A stretch of 64,000 nt of DNA from Caenorhabditis remanei (lineage: Eukaryota > Nematoda > Chromadorea > Rhabditida > Rhabditidae). Shown here piece after piece: positions 38,175 through 48,640 of the stretch; positions within the stretch are counted from its first letter, which is position 1, and each line of letters begins with the position of its first letter. The position numbers were made by a program, and so were the translations under genes. Where the stretch lies: contig NC_071333.1 of assembly GCF_010183535.1 (NCBI RefSeq), positions 1,178,001-1,242,000 on the forward strand, written 5' to 3'. The notes beneath the pieces were generated by a model. It saw nothing but the letters and a program-made list of their open reading frames with translations, was not told where the DNA came from and searched no databases.

Positions 38175-38200
38175 TATGAAACGGTCTTGGTTAACCGATA
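38175..38200 (-). promoter_or_regulatory. Conserved upstream motif, class 1, of gene E
   Basis: Identical over 26 bases to the motif of gene D, with core CGGTCTTGGTTAACCGATA. It lies 97 bases upstream of the ATG of gene E, between it and the 3' end of gene F. Confidence 0.55.
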
Positions 38201-38312
38201 ATTTCGAAAAGTAAAAAGATGACAGTAAATTTGCTTTAAAATTATTTATATCAAAGAAAACCAATAAGGTATAAGATTCAAGCCTTGTTTAAAAGACAAT
38301 TGAGGGAGGGGG

Positions 38313-39608
38313 TTACAGTGGGTGAGAAGTTAAGACTGAACTAGAGAGAGAGAGGTAAGAATCTAACGAAAAAGTTTTCATCATAGACAATAGAAGAAAA
38401 AGAAGGCAAAAAAGAAGGAAGGTCTCCTTGTGAATTCCAAACCAACGCTGTTCTCCTGGATTTTGTTCATTTCCAAATCGGATACCAGGTTGCTGAAAAC
38501 AGTTTATTTGTTTATATCTATTGGATCTCCCCGGACTATTAGATTTCACTAGATCACTGAACCAATTTGTAAAAAAATTCAGGACTTTTTTTTTTACCTC
38601 AGCCACTAAATTATACAATTAGGCCCTCAGAAATGTACCTGTTGCTCCAAATAACTAAAAAAAACTGTCTCATCTATCCTTTCTGAATATTTGAATCACT
38701 CACATCCTCAACAATATTCCGGTCCTCCTGTTCTTCATCTTCCAAAAGCTCTTCGTTCAAGTTTTCAATATTTTCCTCTTGATGGTCACCATCATCTAGT
38801 TCTCCAGCAACATCGTTTTGTAGGACAACATTATTCTGGTTGTTTTCGTTTCTCATATTTTGGTTCTGAAAAACGTATAATTTTATATGTATTAATATTT
38901 CATAGTATTAATATTTCCCCCTCCTCTCAATCCCCACTCACTCTTTTTTCATTTTATCTCCGATCTTCCAAGAAAGCTCGGGTTGGTTGCAATGGCGTTG
39001 CTGCAATGACTGTCCACCAACAAAAGTATTTCGATCCAGGAATTTGTCGTCCTCTTCTGGCCATGGTGACAGTAACCAACATCCTGAAACAAAGATTTTT
39101 TAATAATTGAGTTATTCAGAGACTTACATATCTGTCCAGTCTGGGCAATCATGAATGTTGATCTTCACTGGTCCCAACGTGACATCTTCATAATATCGAA
39201 AGTTCTCTTCTTGGAAAATAATTCGATCAATAAATAGACGACCTTCCAACTGTAATAAATCTGTTTCTATTGCCCGCTAGATTTATCTAACTCACTTTCA
39301 CAGCAGACCGCCAGTTGGGAATTTCCTTTGGAACCCAGGGACCGCAGAGAAAATGACCATCACGTAGAATGCCAATCTGTCGTTTGACTCCTCTATCTTT
39401 TTCATTCCTGAAAGTTATTGAGTTAACCGCAGAAACTTATAATGAGTAGCTTACTTGTCTGTGAATTTAATCCAAGCTCCAATATAGAAGCTCTCTCCTT
39501 CATAAGAACCATTTGTCTTCAGAAATTCCACCTTACCCGACACTTTGGTAACAACATAACCATAATTCCCTCTGAAAGGCGATGCAGTCCCACAATAAGA
39601 CCTTTCAT
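38313..39608 (-). pseudogene. Array gene F: decayed paralogue of gene H
   Basis: Exon order matches gene H: module start, ILRDGHFLCGPWVPKEIPNW, LEGRLFIDRI, VTVTMARRGRQIPGSKYFCWWT, an acidic NIEDLN-type exon, and a tail-anchor exon (GEQRWFGIHKETFLLF). It carries several lesions. After MKGLIVGLHRLS the family frame (GNYGYVVTKVSGKVEFLK) is out of phase with the ATG. Exon 4 has an in-frame TAA where gene H has a GAA codon. A following exon is cut to 16 bases against 102 in H, shifting phase again. Splice sites are mostly intact. A shorter product from a different start is possible but would lack the module start. Confidence 0.7.
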
Positions 39609-39678
39609 CGTTTTCTGGTTACAAAATCGCCTAGAGCTCTGAACTTTTAAATTAAAAGAAAAATTGCGAGAGAAGTAT

Positions 39679-39709
39679 GCAACGGAAGACTGAGCTACCG
39701 TAGATGTTC
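39679..39709 (-). promoter_or_regulatory. Conserved upstream motif, class 2, of gene F
   Basis: CGGAAGACTGAGCTACCGTA preceded by GCAA and followed by GATGTTC, 71 bases upstream of the nominal ATG. Identical over 31 bases to the motif upstream of gene H. Part of it (GAGCTACCGTA) also occurs at about 56176. Confidence 0.5.
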
Positions 39710-39827
39710 TAACAATTAATAGTACCCAAAAAACAACAAATTTTATTTAGAATTAGAAAAACGTCTGGTAGAATTATATACTACTTTTTAGAAAAAAGAG
39801 TATTTTCAACAAAAAATTAGGTTAGTA

Positions 39828-42366
39828 TTAAAAACCAATTAAATACAATAAAACCTGACAAGCGACCAAAATAGATAAAAACAAAAAGGAAAGGAGAGTG
39901 CTGAAATTCTGAATTTCCAAAATTTGAGCCATGAATTCCACCAATTTTTTGGGCGTTTCAGCACTGCAAAGCAAAACATCAAAACTTTCCGATGGGATAT
40001 GATATTTTTGTCAAACTCACGTCATCATCTCATTATCCTCCACTTTTTCGATTTCGGCTCCTGAAAGGGCGGCATGAATGGTCAGCGTTGGTTCTGGAGT
40101 AGGTGTGGTTAATGATTCCTCTCCTTCCAACTCCGCATCGGAGGATTTTGATTCAGGAAATTCCTTTCGGATTTTTTCCTCCTGAAATACGAATTTATGA
40201 GATCAGTGCATATTTTTGATACAGTTTACCTTTCTTTCATCTTTTTTGACTGCACGATCTTCAATTCTTTTAGTTGGTTGAACTGGTTCCACGACTCTTT
40301 GAGTGGTCGCGGAGTTGGACGGAGCCTGTAATAAATTACCACTATTAGGGTTGTTATAGATAAAAACTCACTTCTTGGGCGGAGCTGGAAACCGTGACAG
40401 TCAGGTGCTGGTCGTTACGCCAAGATGAGAAGTTATAATGATCAAAAGGAATTGACTGAAAAAATTGACTTATTACCATCCAAATTAAGTAAATAAATAT
40501 ATAAACTCACTCCTTGAATACCGTCCATGGGTTGTTCATTTTGGTGATCGTTTTGTCGGCCAAAAAAGCTGTTCTTAAAAAATAATATAACATTTACACG
40601 AAAAGCTATTTATAACTCACTCCATTTCCTCTACGATCGAATTGGTGACCTTGTTGAAGATGGGGTCCGTTTTGAGCTCCTCCGCTCGAGCTTTCCTGAA
40701 ACCAATATTTTTATTCAGGTATTAATAAAGAGAATAATTGACTCACTCCTCTCGGTAAATCCTCCAACTCAAAATTTCTTCTTTGAGCTCTTCGGTATCC
40801 ATCGTACAGAGGGGAGTCATCGTTGTTTCCGAGGTTTTGCTGCAACACGTCTATTGTTTATCAGTAAACTCGATCTGAAACTCACATTCACTTTTCTAAT
40901 CCATTTTTCAATTTGGTTATCCCGTTGATGATTTATCGATCCAGAGTTGCGGCCAGGATTTTCCTTAAATTTTTTTCTTCTACGGTATCAAAAAATTATG
41001 TTTCAACTCACTCCTCTTGTTCCATTTCGATTTGTATTTTCTCCATTCCAACAGTGACCTCGATACTGAGAATTGTCCGGAATATAAGTTCCAACTGGGG
41101 CAATGTCCGCCCACCTTATTTTCCCCTCGTCATTTTCGGAATTTGATTCCGAAGGCTGAAATAACAAATTAGTTTTTATCAAAGCTCACCAATTTACTTT
41201 TCTTGTCTTTGGTTTGCTCCTTCTTCCCGGCAAGCAACTTGAGCCATCGTCGGGATGGTACGTGCTCGAGTTGAACACCGGGGGCCGTTGCACCTTCTTA
41301 AATTGATATCGGTTTTCAATTCATCATTATTTTTCAACAACTCACATTTACTCTTGATGGTGTTGACTTCATCGGAGTAGGGGCGGTGGTGGCTTTCTCG
41401 AAGTTTTCATCGTATGGCATGTCCAGCAACCAATTACAATGCCCTTCGCTTAATCTCAGCGTACACCATATAGCTCCGGTGATGAAGTGTTCGGCCGATG
41501 TGAGTTTGCGGATGCTTATCTGAAATTAACTGTTTCGTAGAATATTTTAAAGCTTTTGAAACCAACCAAACATGCTGGTATCCCTACTGTGTGGTTGTAT
41601 GTCGATACAACAACACAACTAGATCTATTCTTATTTAATTCCCTCATCATTTCCTCTGGTTTTTGAGTCAGATATTGAACCATTCGAAATTTCTGGCAGT
41701 TCACAGCTTCCCATATTGTTGAGTTTTCAACAATTCTTAGAATTTCCTGAATAAGATTTCCGTGAAATGAATTTTAGAATTCAGTACTCACTACAATTTT
41801 ACTCGCCATTTTCTTGAATGGCACTTCGAAGTTCTGAAATTTGAACTCAAATTGAGTTCCCTGCTTAATTTCCATGTTCTTGGTCATTTCGGTTCTGGAA
41901 AAAAGTAAATATGTATACGCCTAATATTGAATTTAATGATTCATTATTAGGAAAAGCTAAAATTAAATAAAACCTACTTCATCAGAAGTGAGCAATCGTT
42001 GCTGTTTAACTGAGTAACTAAGAAATAGTCTTCGTAGTCTTGACAGACGATACCCACTGTTGTTAGAACTGTGAGTAGCAAGCTTGGAATCAATGATTCG
42101 GGCCAAGCAACTCTGAAATATTTTTGAATTTTTTGGGACTATGTTTGGAACAACTTTTTTCCTTATTAAAATTGAGAATAAAAACTTTTCACTGACTGTG
42201 TGATTAACAAATTAAGAACTCACCGAGACCCATTTCTTGCAGCAGGAGAGACGCTGCCGTCGGTGTCAGTGTTGGCTTCGACAGGAGATGCCTGAAAGTT
42301 TTGGAATGAGCTGATTGGAAATATGCCTCCGATTAAGAAACGTACGTTTTTTTCTTGATTTTCCAT
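39828..42366 (-). CDS. Array gene G: CWW-module, low-complexity, tail-anchored protein
   Basis: Sixteen exons in phase from ATG 42366 to TAA 39828, about 640 residues. The module opens TVGIVCQDYEDYFLVTQL and ends with AIWCTLRLSEGHCNWLLDM. The same set of short exons as gene E follows (FNSSTYHPDDGSSCLPGRRS, QRRNFELEDLPRG, ESSSGGAQNG), then Ser/Glu-rich exons. The last exon encodes the anchor STLLSFLFLSILVACQVLLY. It is the intact counterpart of gene E. Many exons are phase 0 and end in a Gly codon before GTGAG, which favours exon shuffling without frameshift. Function unknown; localisation to a membrane through the C-terminus is inferred. Confidence 0.7.
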
Positions 42367-42454
42367 TGTCGTTCAGCGATTCAAAATGACTTTGAATTGA
42401 AGCTACTAGAAAAGTTTTAATCATACAATAGAAACGATAGGAAAAAATTATGAG

Positions 42455-42480
42455 GTATGAAACGGTCTTGGTTAACCGAT
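42455..42480 (-). promoter_or_regulatory. Conserved upstream motif, class 1, of gene G
   Basis: Identical over 26 bases to the motifs upstream of genes D and E (core CGGTCTTGGTTAACCGATA), 89 bases upstream of the ATG. Confidence 0.55.
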
Positions 42481-42659
42481 AAGATTTAGAAAAATATAGG
42501 TCAGTAAATTTGTTGAAAAAATTATTCATTTCGCCAAAAGTTAATGAGAAATCAGATTTGGGCCTTGTTTAAAAAAACAATTTGAATGGGAAGAAGGGTT
42601 CAAAGCGGGTGAGTAGATTAGACCAAACTAGAAATACAGTCTGACAAAGATGTTTGCCA

Positions 42660-44302
42660 CTAAAGACTGTAAAAGAAAAAGAAGAGCAAAGATGAGGAAG
42701 GTTTTCCAGTTAAATCCCAGCCACAGCTGTTCTCCAGGATGTTGTTGATTTCCATTCCGGCTACCAGGTTGCTGAAAGTAGTTAATTTGTTTATTTCTAT
42801 TGGATCTTCCCCAGGCCTATTAGGTTTCACTAGACCATTAACATTCATCACTTTTTTCGACCTCCATCACTAAATTGTAAAAGGCCCTCATAAATGTACC
42901 TGTTGTTTCAAATTTTTGTTGACATCGATGGATGACGGTGCTGCAACATTGGGAAGATCATCTTCTTCTTTATTTTCAACAGACCGTTCCCAATCAAATA
43001 ACTAAAAAAAAGAACTGTCTTATCTATCTTTTCGGAATATCTGAATCACTTACATCTTCTACAATATTTCCATCCTCCTGTTCTCCATTTTCCAGAAACT
43101 CTCCGTTGAGATTTTCAATTCGATTCTCTTCTCGGTCACCATCAATTCTTTCAACAGCTTCATTATTTTGTTGGTGTCTATTCTGTTCGTTCTCGTTTTC
43201 CATAATTTCTCCCTGATCAGCAGCCGCTATATTTTGATGCAGGTTCTGAACAAATAACTCTAACAAGGGAAGTCTTTGGAGGCGGCACTTTCAAACAACC
43301 TATAAATTAGGTCGTAGGTATTTTCGACCACGGGGAGTCCATTTCTGCAGTCAAAACTTGTTAAATATCTCTTCGAGCTGAATTATGAACTCTCAAATTT
43401 TTCAATCGGATAAGTTTTTTAACATCGTATTCCAAATCGACAAGTAGTATACGCTAGATATTCTTATTTTTGCAACATACAAACACAGGTAAGCCGTTGG
43501 GGAACACATTTATAGGTTGTTTGAAAGTGGCGCCTCCAAAGACTTACCTTATAAGTTAGTCTGATTATAAATTTGTGAACATTTCGATCCTCACTCACTC
43601 TTCTTTCGTTTTCTCTCTGCATCTGAGCTTCCAAAAAAACTGGGCCTGGTTGCAACGGTGTTACAACCACAACTGTCCACCAACAATAAAACTGAGACCC
43701 AGGGATTCTTCTTCCTCTTTCCGCCATGGTGACAGCCACCAACAATCTGAAATAAAGCATTTCCAACAATTGGATAGTTATGTAAAATGGCTTCAAGGCT
43801 TCCCGATCTGTCCAATCTGGACAATCATGCACATTGATTGCCACCGGGCCCAATGTCCAGTCTTCATAGTAGCGAGTGCTGCCCTCTTGGTGAACAATAC
43901 GATTGATAAACAGTCGGCCTTCCAGCTGTAATAAATCGGTTCTTATTGCCCGCTTGTTTTTTCTAACTCACTTCAACAGTAGACTCCCAGTTGGGAATGT
44001 CCATTCGCACCCAGGGAAAATCAGGATCCCGTATAATGCAAACCTGGCGTTTGATCCCCCTATCTGTTTCGACTCTGAAATTTATTAAGTAAACCGCAGA
44101 AACTCGTATGAATAGCTTACAGATCCGTGAATTCAATCCAGTCTCCAAGATAAAAGCTCCCTCTTCCATCATAAGAACTCCAGACCTTCAGGTATTCCTT
44201 CTTACCCGATAGTTTGGTAACAACCAAACCGCTTGAAGGGGGGCCTCTTGAAGAGGGACCTCTTGAAGAGGGGCCGTGTAGTCTCACAATCAGTCCTTTC
44301 AT
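42660..44302 (-). CDS. Array gene H: compact CWW-module, tail-anchored protein
   Basis: Six exons in phase, ATG 44302 to TAG 42660, about 350 residues. MKGLIVRLHG opens the module; a 15-base triplication follows (PSSRGPSSRGPPSS), then YLGDWIEFTDL, LEGRLFINRIVHQEG and the module end ERGRRIPGSQFYCWWTVVVV. An acidic Asn/Glu exon (NNEAVERIDGDREENRIENL) and the anchor FNWKTFLIFALLFLFYSL follow. A former intron is read as 19 extra codons (REALKPFYITIQLLEMLYF), because the expected donor GTAAG is GGAAG here while gene F still has GTAAG; the acceptor is still visible. The intron at about 43246-43590 contains a TIR element. Function unknown. Confidence 0.7.
43265..43550. mobile_element. MITE-like element in an intron of gene H
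   Basis: About 43-base inverted ends, AAGG[GT]AAGTCTTTGGAGGC...CCTATAAAT, with few mismatches, enclose about 200 A/T-rich bases. Total length 286. No coding capacity. A target duplication was not clear. It is absent from the matching intron of gene F, so it postdates the duplication or was lost from F. Confidence 0.75.
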
Positions 44303-44385
44303 AGTTTTCTGGTTACAAAATATTTGAGTAAAAAACTCTGAATGACTGGATTAAATCGAGAAATGGGAGGGAAAGATAGAAATAA

Positions 44386-44416
44386 GCAACGGAAGACTGA
44401 GCTACCGTAGATGTTC
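44386..44416 (-). promoter_or_regulatory. Conserved upstream motif, class 2, of gene H
   Basis: Identical over 31 bases to the motif of gene F (core CGGAAGACTGAGCTACCGTA), 84 bases upstream of the ATG of gene H. Confidence 0.5.
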
Positions 44417-44567
44417 AAACAATTATTAGTACCCTAAGCAATAAAAATTTTATCAACAGTGAGCGTTTTTTAATAAACAAATCGTATGACGAAAAAAAAT
44501 GTCTGGTAGAATTAAATAGCGATTATCAGAAAAGGAGTTTCAGTAAGAATTAGGTTAGTGTAAAAAA

Positions 44568-47070
44568 CTAATTACTTAAGAAACACATAAAAAGAAACGC
44601 TACAAGAATGGATACAATTAAAAAGAAAAGGAGAGTTGAATCATTGAATTCCACCGACGTTTCAGCACTGAAAAGCAAAAAATCAAAACTTTCCGATAGG
44701 ATATTTTTGTTCACTCACTTTACAAGGGTGGCAGTGTTGAAATTCTGAGGAGATTGTGTTGATGATTCCTCTTCTTCCAACTTGGTATCAGAGGATTCTG
44801 GTTCAGAATATTCTGATTCAGAAGTTTCTGATTCAGAAGCCTGAAAATTTTCAATGTAGCTGCTGAAGGTTCATCAAGGTCGAGCTGAACTTACATCAAC
44901 TTGTTGTTGGTCCTCTTGAATCACACCGACGTCCTTGTCCTGGTCGGCAGTCTCCTGTGGACTGTCTGCCTGTCCCTTTTCTTCTAGCTCGCGATTAATT
45001 TCTTTTTCCATCTCGTCAGCCCAATTAAGTTTTTCGTAGCTTTCCGGTGAGAGGAATCTGAAAATAAACAATATTGTAGTTCAATGAGTATTTTAAGTGA
45101 ATTGATAAAAATAGGTAAAATAACTTACTGATTTGAGTCAGCATTGGTATTTCGGCTTTCTTCTTCGACTTCAACTTCCTCTTGGACTCTGACAGCTTCC
45201 TCCAAATGTTGCTCTGGCTCCTGATTTCTAGCAACGGGAACAGCGTTCTCCTCGTGGGAGAATAATGCTCGGGCTCTCTGAAATTAAGTAGTAAATAAAT
45301 ATCTCATTTGGTCCCAACTCACTTGACGGCTTTCCTCGATGAACTCGTCTGTCAAATCATCAAAATTGAAACGACCGTCACGACCAATTCTCATAGGTGG
45401 TGCTGGGTGGGTGTAGTCGTCCTAAAAAATTAATTTCAGTGGAGGTGTTGAAGGGTCATTTACTCACGTCCGGGGGGTAGTCAGCAACTGGATAGCGGTG
45501 TTCATCTCGATCCTGACAAAATTGATTTCCAGCATAGTCGCTTTGGTCATTTTGATAGAAATGGTCATAACTGCAACTTGAACCTTCCTAAAAATTGAGT
45601 ACTGATTACTCTGATAAGATATTAGAAACATACTTGATGAGGATTGGTGTAGTTATCATTGTTAAAGAAGTCGTCGTTTCTCCAAGGTCTATTATTATGA
45701 TACCTTCCATTATAATACTGACTGCTAGACCCTTCCTGAAAAGAAGCATGTTTTGTTATTTGAGGACGGAAAAATCCTACTTGATGATAGTTATCCCAGT
45801 CTGGCTCGTTCTGAGTACGGCGACTGTCCCATCTGCCGTTATTGTTTCCCCAATTTTCGGTTTCAGGACGGTAACCATTTCTTCCATACCCCTCTGATCC
45901 ATATTCATTGCGGTGACGTTGATCGTTGTACTGGGTGCGCCCGAAGCTTCCCTGAATGAATAATTTTTGGTTATTTAGAGTACATCAATATCATACGCCA
46001 TCACGATTGTTCCAGTTAGACTCATACTGGTTACGGTATTCATCTGGATGACTTCTCAATCTATTTTCGTCGTCCCTTTGGTATCCATTCTGTCGGTCCC
46101 GGATGTTTTCATTTCGATAACTCCATCCATCATGTGTATCACCGAATCCGTTTTCCCGTGAACTGTATGGTGTCCGATCATCATTTCTTCTGTTTCCATC
46201 ATTTTCATGTCCCGAATTTCTCTGTAAGTAGCTTGTTAAATACTTAAACTAAACATTGTTATACCGAGGAATCAAATTCGTAGTCTCCAGAATCATTATC
46301 ATATCCTCCATCTTGTTGGAATTCATTGCATCTGTTTCCATTATCACGCGGATACTCGGAATGCGAGTTTGCCGGAATTAGTCCCTGAAATTTAGTTGTA
46401 TGTTTTTCTGACTTCTACTCAACAAAACTCACCATTTGAATTTTCTGATTGTGGTTAAAAATGTCGTACTCCGATTTTTCCTCTTCTCTTTTTGACTGGA
46501 TCACTTTCCAGTAACAGACACAATCTGTTCCGGGAACAGGCAATCCTATTTCTAGGTGTTGCACGGTAACGTAAATCCTGAAAATGTGATTTTTCCGATC
46601 CTGGAATCTGTTTTCTACTGACCAGTCTGTGTTTGGAATTTGGTATTCATCCCCTACGTGAACCCATTGCAACCATCCATTCCTGCAAAACAAGTGGCCA
46701 TCTTGGCGAATCGAGTTGCTTGGGATATGCAAATATCCCTCAAGCTAAAAAAATGTATTTTGTTTCAAAAATAAGTTCTATTATATTTACTCACCGCCAC
46801 AATTTCTCTCAAATTGAAGGCGTTACTCCACTCCCGGTTTCGAATCACTCTTTTCACCTGAGTGAGTGTGGTTTCATTAGGATGGCTGAAAAAAAGAAAT
46901 TTCTAGCAACACACAACTTGTAATTCTTACAGTCTTGGTGTTTCCACCCAATCAAATCCTTTGAATCTAGTGTCGTTTGGGAGATGGAGAACTCCAAGAG
47001 CCATGTTTCCATTGAATTGGTGCCAAACACGACCCAACTCTCTGTACTTGATGATGTAGCCGCAAGGCAT
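44568..47070 (-). CDS. Array gene J: CWW-module, Asn/Arg-rich, tail-anchored protein
   Basis: Fourteen exons in phase from ATG 47070 to TAG 44568, about 700 residues. The module starts CGYIIKYRELGRVW, has LEGYLHIPSNSI in exon 3 and ends LPVPGTDCVCYWKVIQSK. Exons 5-9 encode about 270 residues dominated by Asn, Arg, Gly, Asp and Tyr (YRNENIRDRQNGYQRDDEN, GNNNGRWDSRR), a composition typical of condensate-forming regions. Glu-rich exons and a Ser/Glu repeat (SESETSESEYSEPESS) precede the anchor STLLFFLIVSILVAFLFMCF. Upstream of the ATG, TTTTCCAG at about 47102 may be a spliced-leader site. Homologous to gene I over most exons. Function unknown. Confidence 0.7.
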
Positions 47071-47330
47071 ATTGTCCGAATGGTGTTTGTCCGAATCTGG
47101 AAAACAAGCAAGCTCAGGCGTTTCAAGTTTTAGTAAAGAGAATATATATAAAACCGAAAGAGCAAAAATATTAGAAGACTGTTCAGAGGGAATCAATGAG
47201 CGTTAAATAATGATAAGGTAAGGAAAGAAGTAGAGAAGTAAATAACATTTCGAACTTTCGAAATGAAATTGTGAAATCAGAATATTTCCGATAGGAAAAA
47301 AATAAGGAGAAAAGAAGAAAAAAAGTAAAA

Positions 47331-47846
47331 TCATCCGGATTCAGAAATCATCTTGTCAGGTTTCGTTGTAGAATCCTTGAGAAATCCGCAATCAATTTTT
47401 TCGTCGTGGTCTTCTAAAACAGTTATGATTATGGCTTTATAAGCATTAAAGTATGAATTAGCCGCCACTTTATCACTCCGTTGTCTCTCACAATCTGTAC
47501 AAATAATGTTACGCAACTAATCACTGTTTTGTGTCAGTAAGGCGAAGTTACGAGTTGTAAAGTATATGGAAGACAACGAAGTGATAAGGCTAGTGTCATT
47601 TCAGTCATTTTATCCCATGTACAGACTCACTGTCAGTTTTCCTAGGATTCATATTTGTGACATCCTGCTTCTCTTGGTTGTTGTTCTTATGTCTAGGTTC
47701 TTCTTGAGTAGTTGCAACACTAGAACGAATAGAGAATTCTGTCACTTTTGTACTTTCAAACCATTTCCACAAGTCTGAAAACAATGAGTTTTGTGTTTTT
47801 ATGACGGTCTACTTATCTTAATGCCGATTTCTTCATTTTTGATCAT
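47331..47846 (-). CDS. Small three-exon gene P, function unknown
   Basis: Exons 47813-47846, 47631-47774 and 47331-47494 join in phase to 113 residues, from ATG (MIKNEEIGIKI) to TGA at 47331. The acceptors are TTTTCAG and TGTACAG; the donors are GTAGAC and GTGAGT. The middle exon is polar (QEEPRHKNNNQEKQ). No membrane segment or motif that I recognise. It lies 230 bases upstream of the first exon of gene J on the same strand, and could be a broken 3' part of another array gene. Confidence 0.4.
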
Positions 47847-48267
47847 CTATGTTCGTCAGGCACCATTCATTATCAGTCTCCTAACAAACGAACCAATCAT
47901 AGCCGAGCTGAAAATCTTTTATTAGTAAACTGACACCTCGAAAACATAGATTTTACAACTCATCTTTCATTCATTATCCGCCAAAATCGGTAGGAATTCT
48001 CAGATCCTCAAGAACTTAGCTACTCTCTTTTGTGACTCCATGGCTGCTTCTGAAAACTATAAAATAAGAACCAAACAAGAATTGGTTTGCTTTCAGTTTT
48101 GGGTTTAGTGTCCACTCAAAACGTTGGAATTTGCGCAATCAGGAATTTCAAGCTGCCATATAGTCAATAAATGAAAAATATCTGGAAATATGGATTAGCT
48201 GACAATGAGATGTTGAGAAAAAGGAAATAAGAAAATATTAGTTGGTTTTTGACAAACCAGTAGTGTT

Positions 48268-48640
48268 AGAAAGAACAGATTGTGCATATTTTTGAAGCAT
48301 TTCATTAATTGTATCGACGGAATGATAGGATTGAAAGAAATAGGCATATAGTGCCGTTTGTGGGAATAAATGCAATAGTTTTGGAAATTTGTTTTTAAAA
48401 AAGAAGATTAGACAAAAAAAATACAATCGAGAAATTTAGTGGTTAAAGAGCCTTGCTACTGAAGAACATTTTTCTAATTGTACTGTTGTAGAATGATAGT
48501 AATAATACTAAGATTGAAAGAAATAGGCATATTGCGTTGTTCGTGGAGTAATTACAATAATTTTGGAAATTTAGTTTTGAAAGGGAAATGGTGTGCATAC
48601 TAGAAGATTAGACTGTTGTGGGAAGAATATAATCAATAAA
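48268..48640. repeat. About 183-bp duplicated segment next to the tail exon of gene I
   Basis: GATTGAAAGAAATAGGCATA occurs at about 48329 and 48512 within longer diverged copies; the 3' end of the gene I tail exon (AATTAAAGATATTCGCTAC) resembles the segment at 48432-48460. The arrangement parallels the duplication at the end of gene D. Confidence 0.6.

Noticed and set aside
38691..39110. Plus-strand frame of 139 codons
   Set aside because: It is antisense to F exons, and its length follows from the composition of the coding strand. A plus-strand frame at 43575-43931 is the same effect over gene H.
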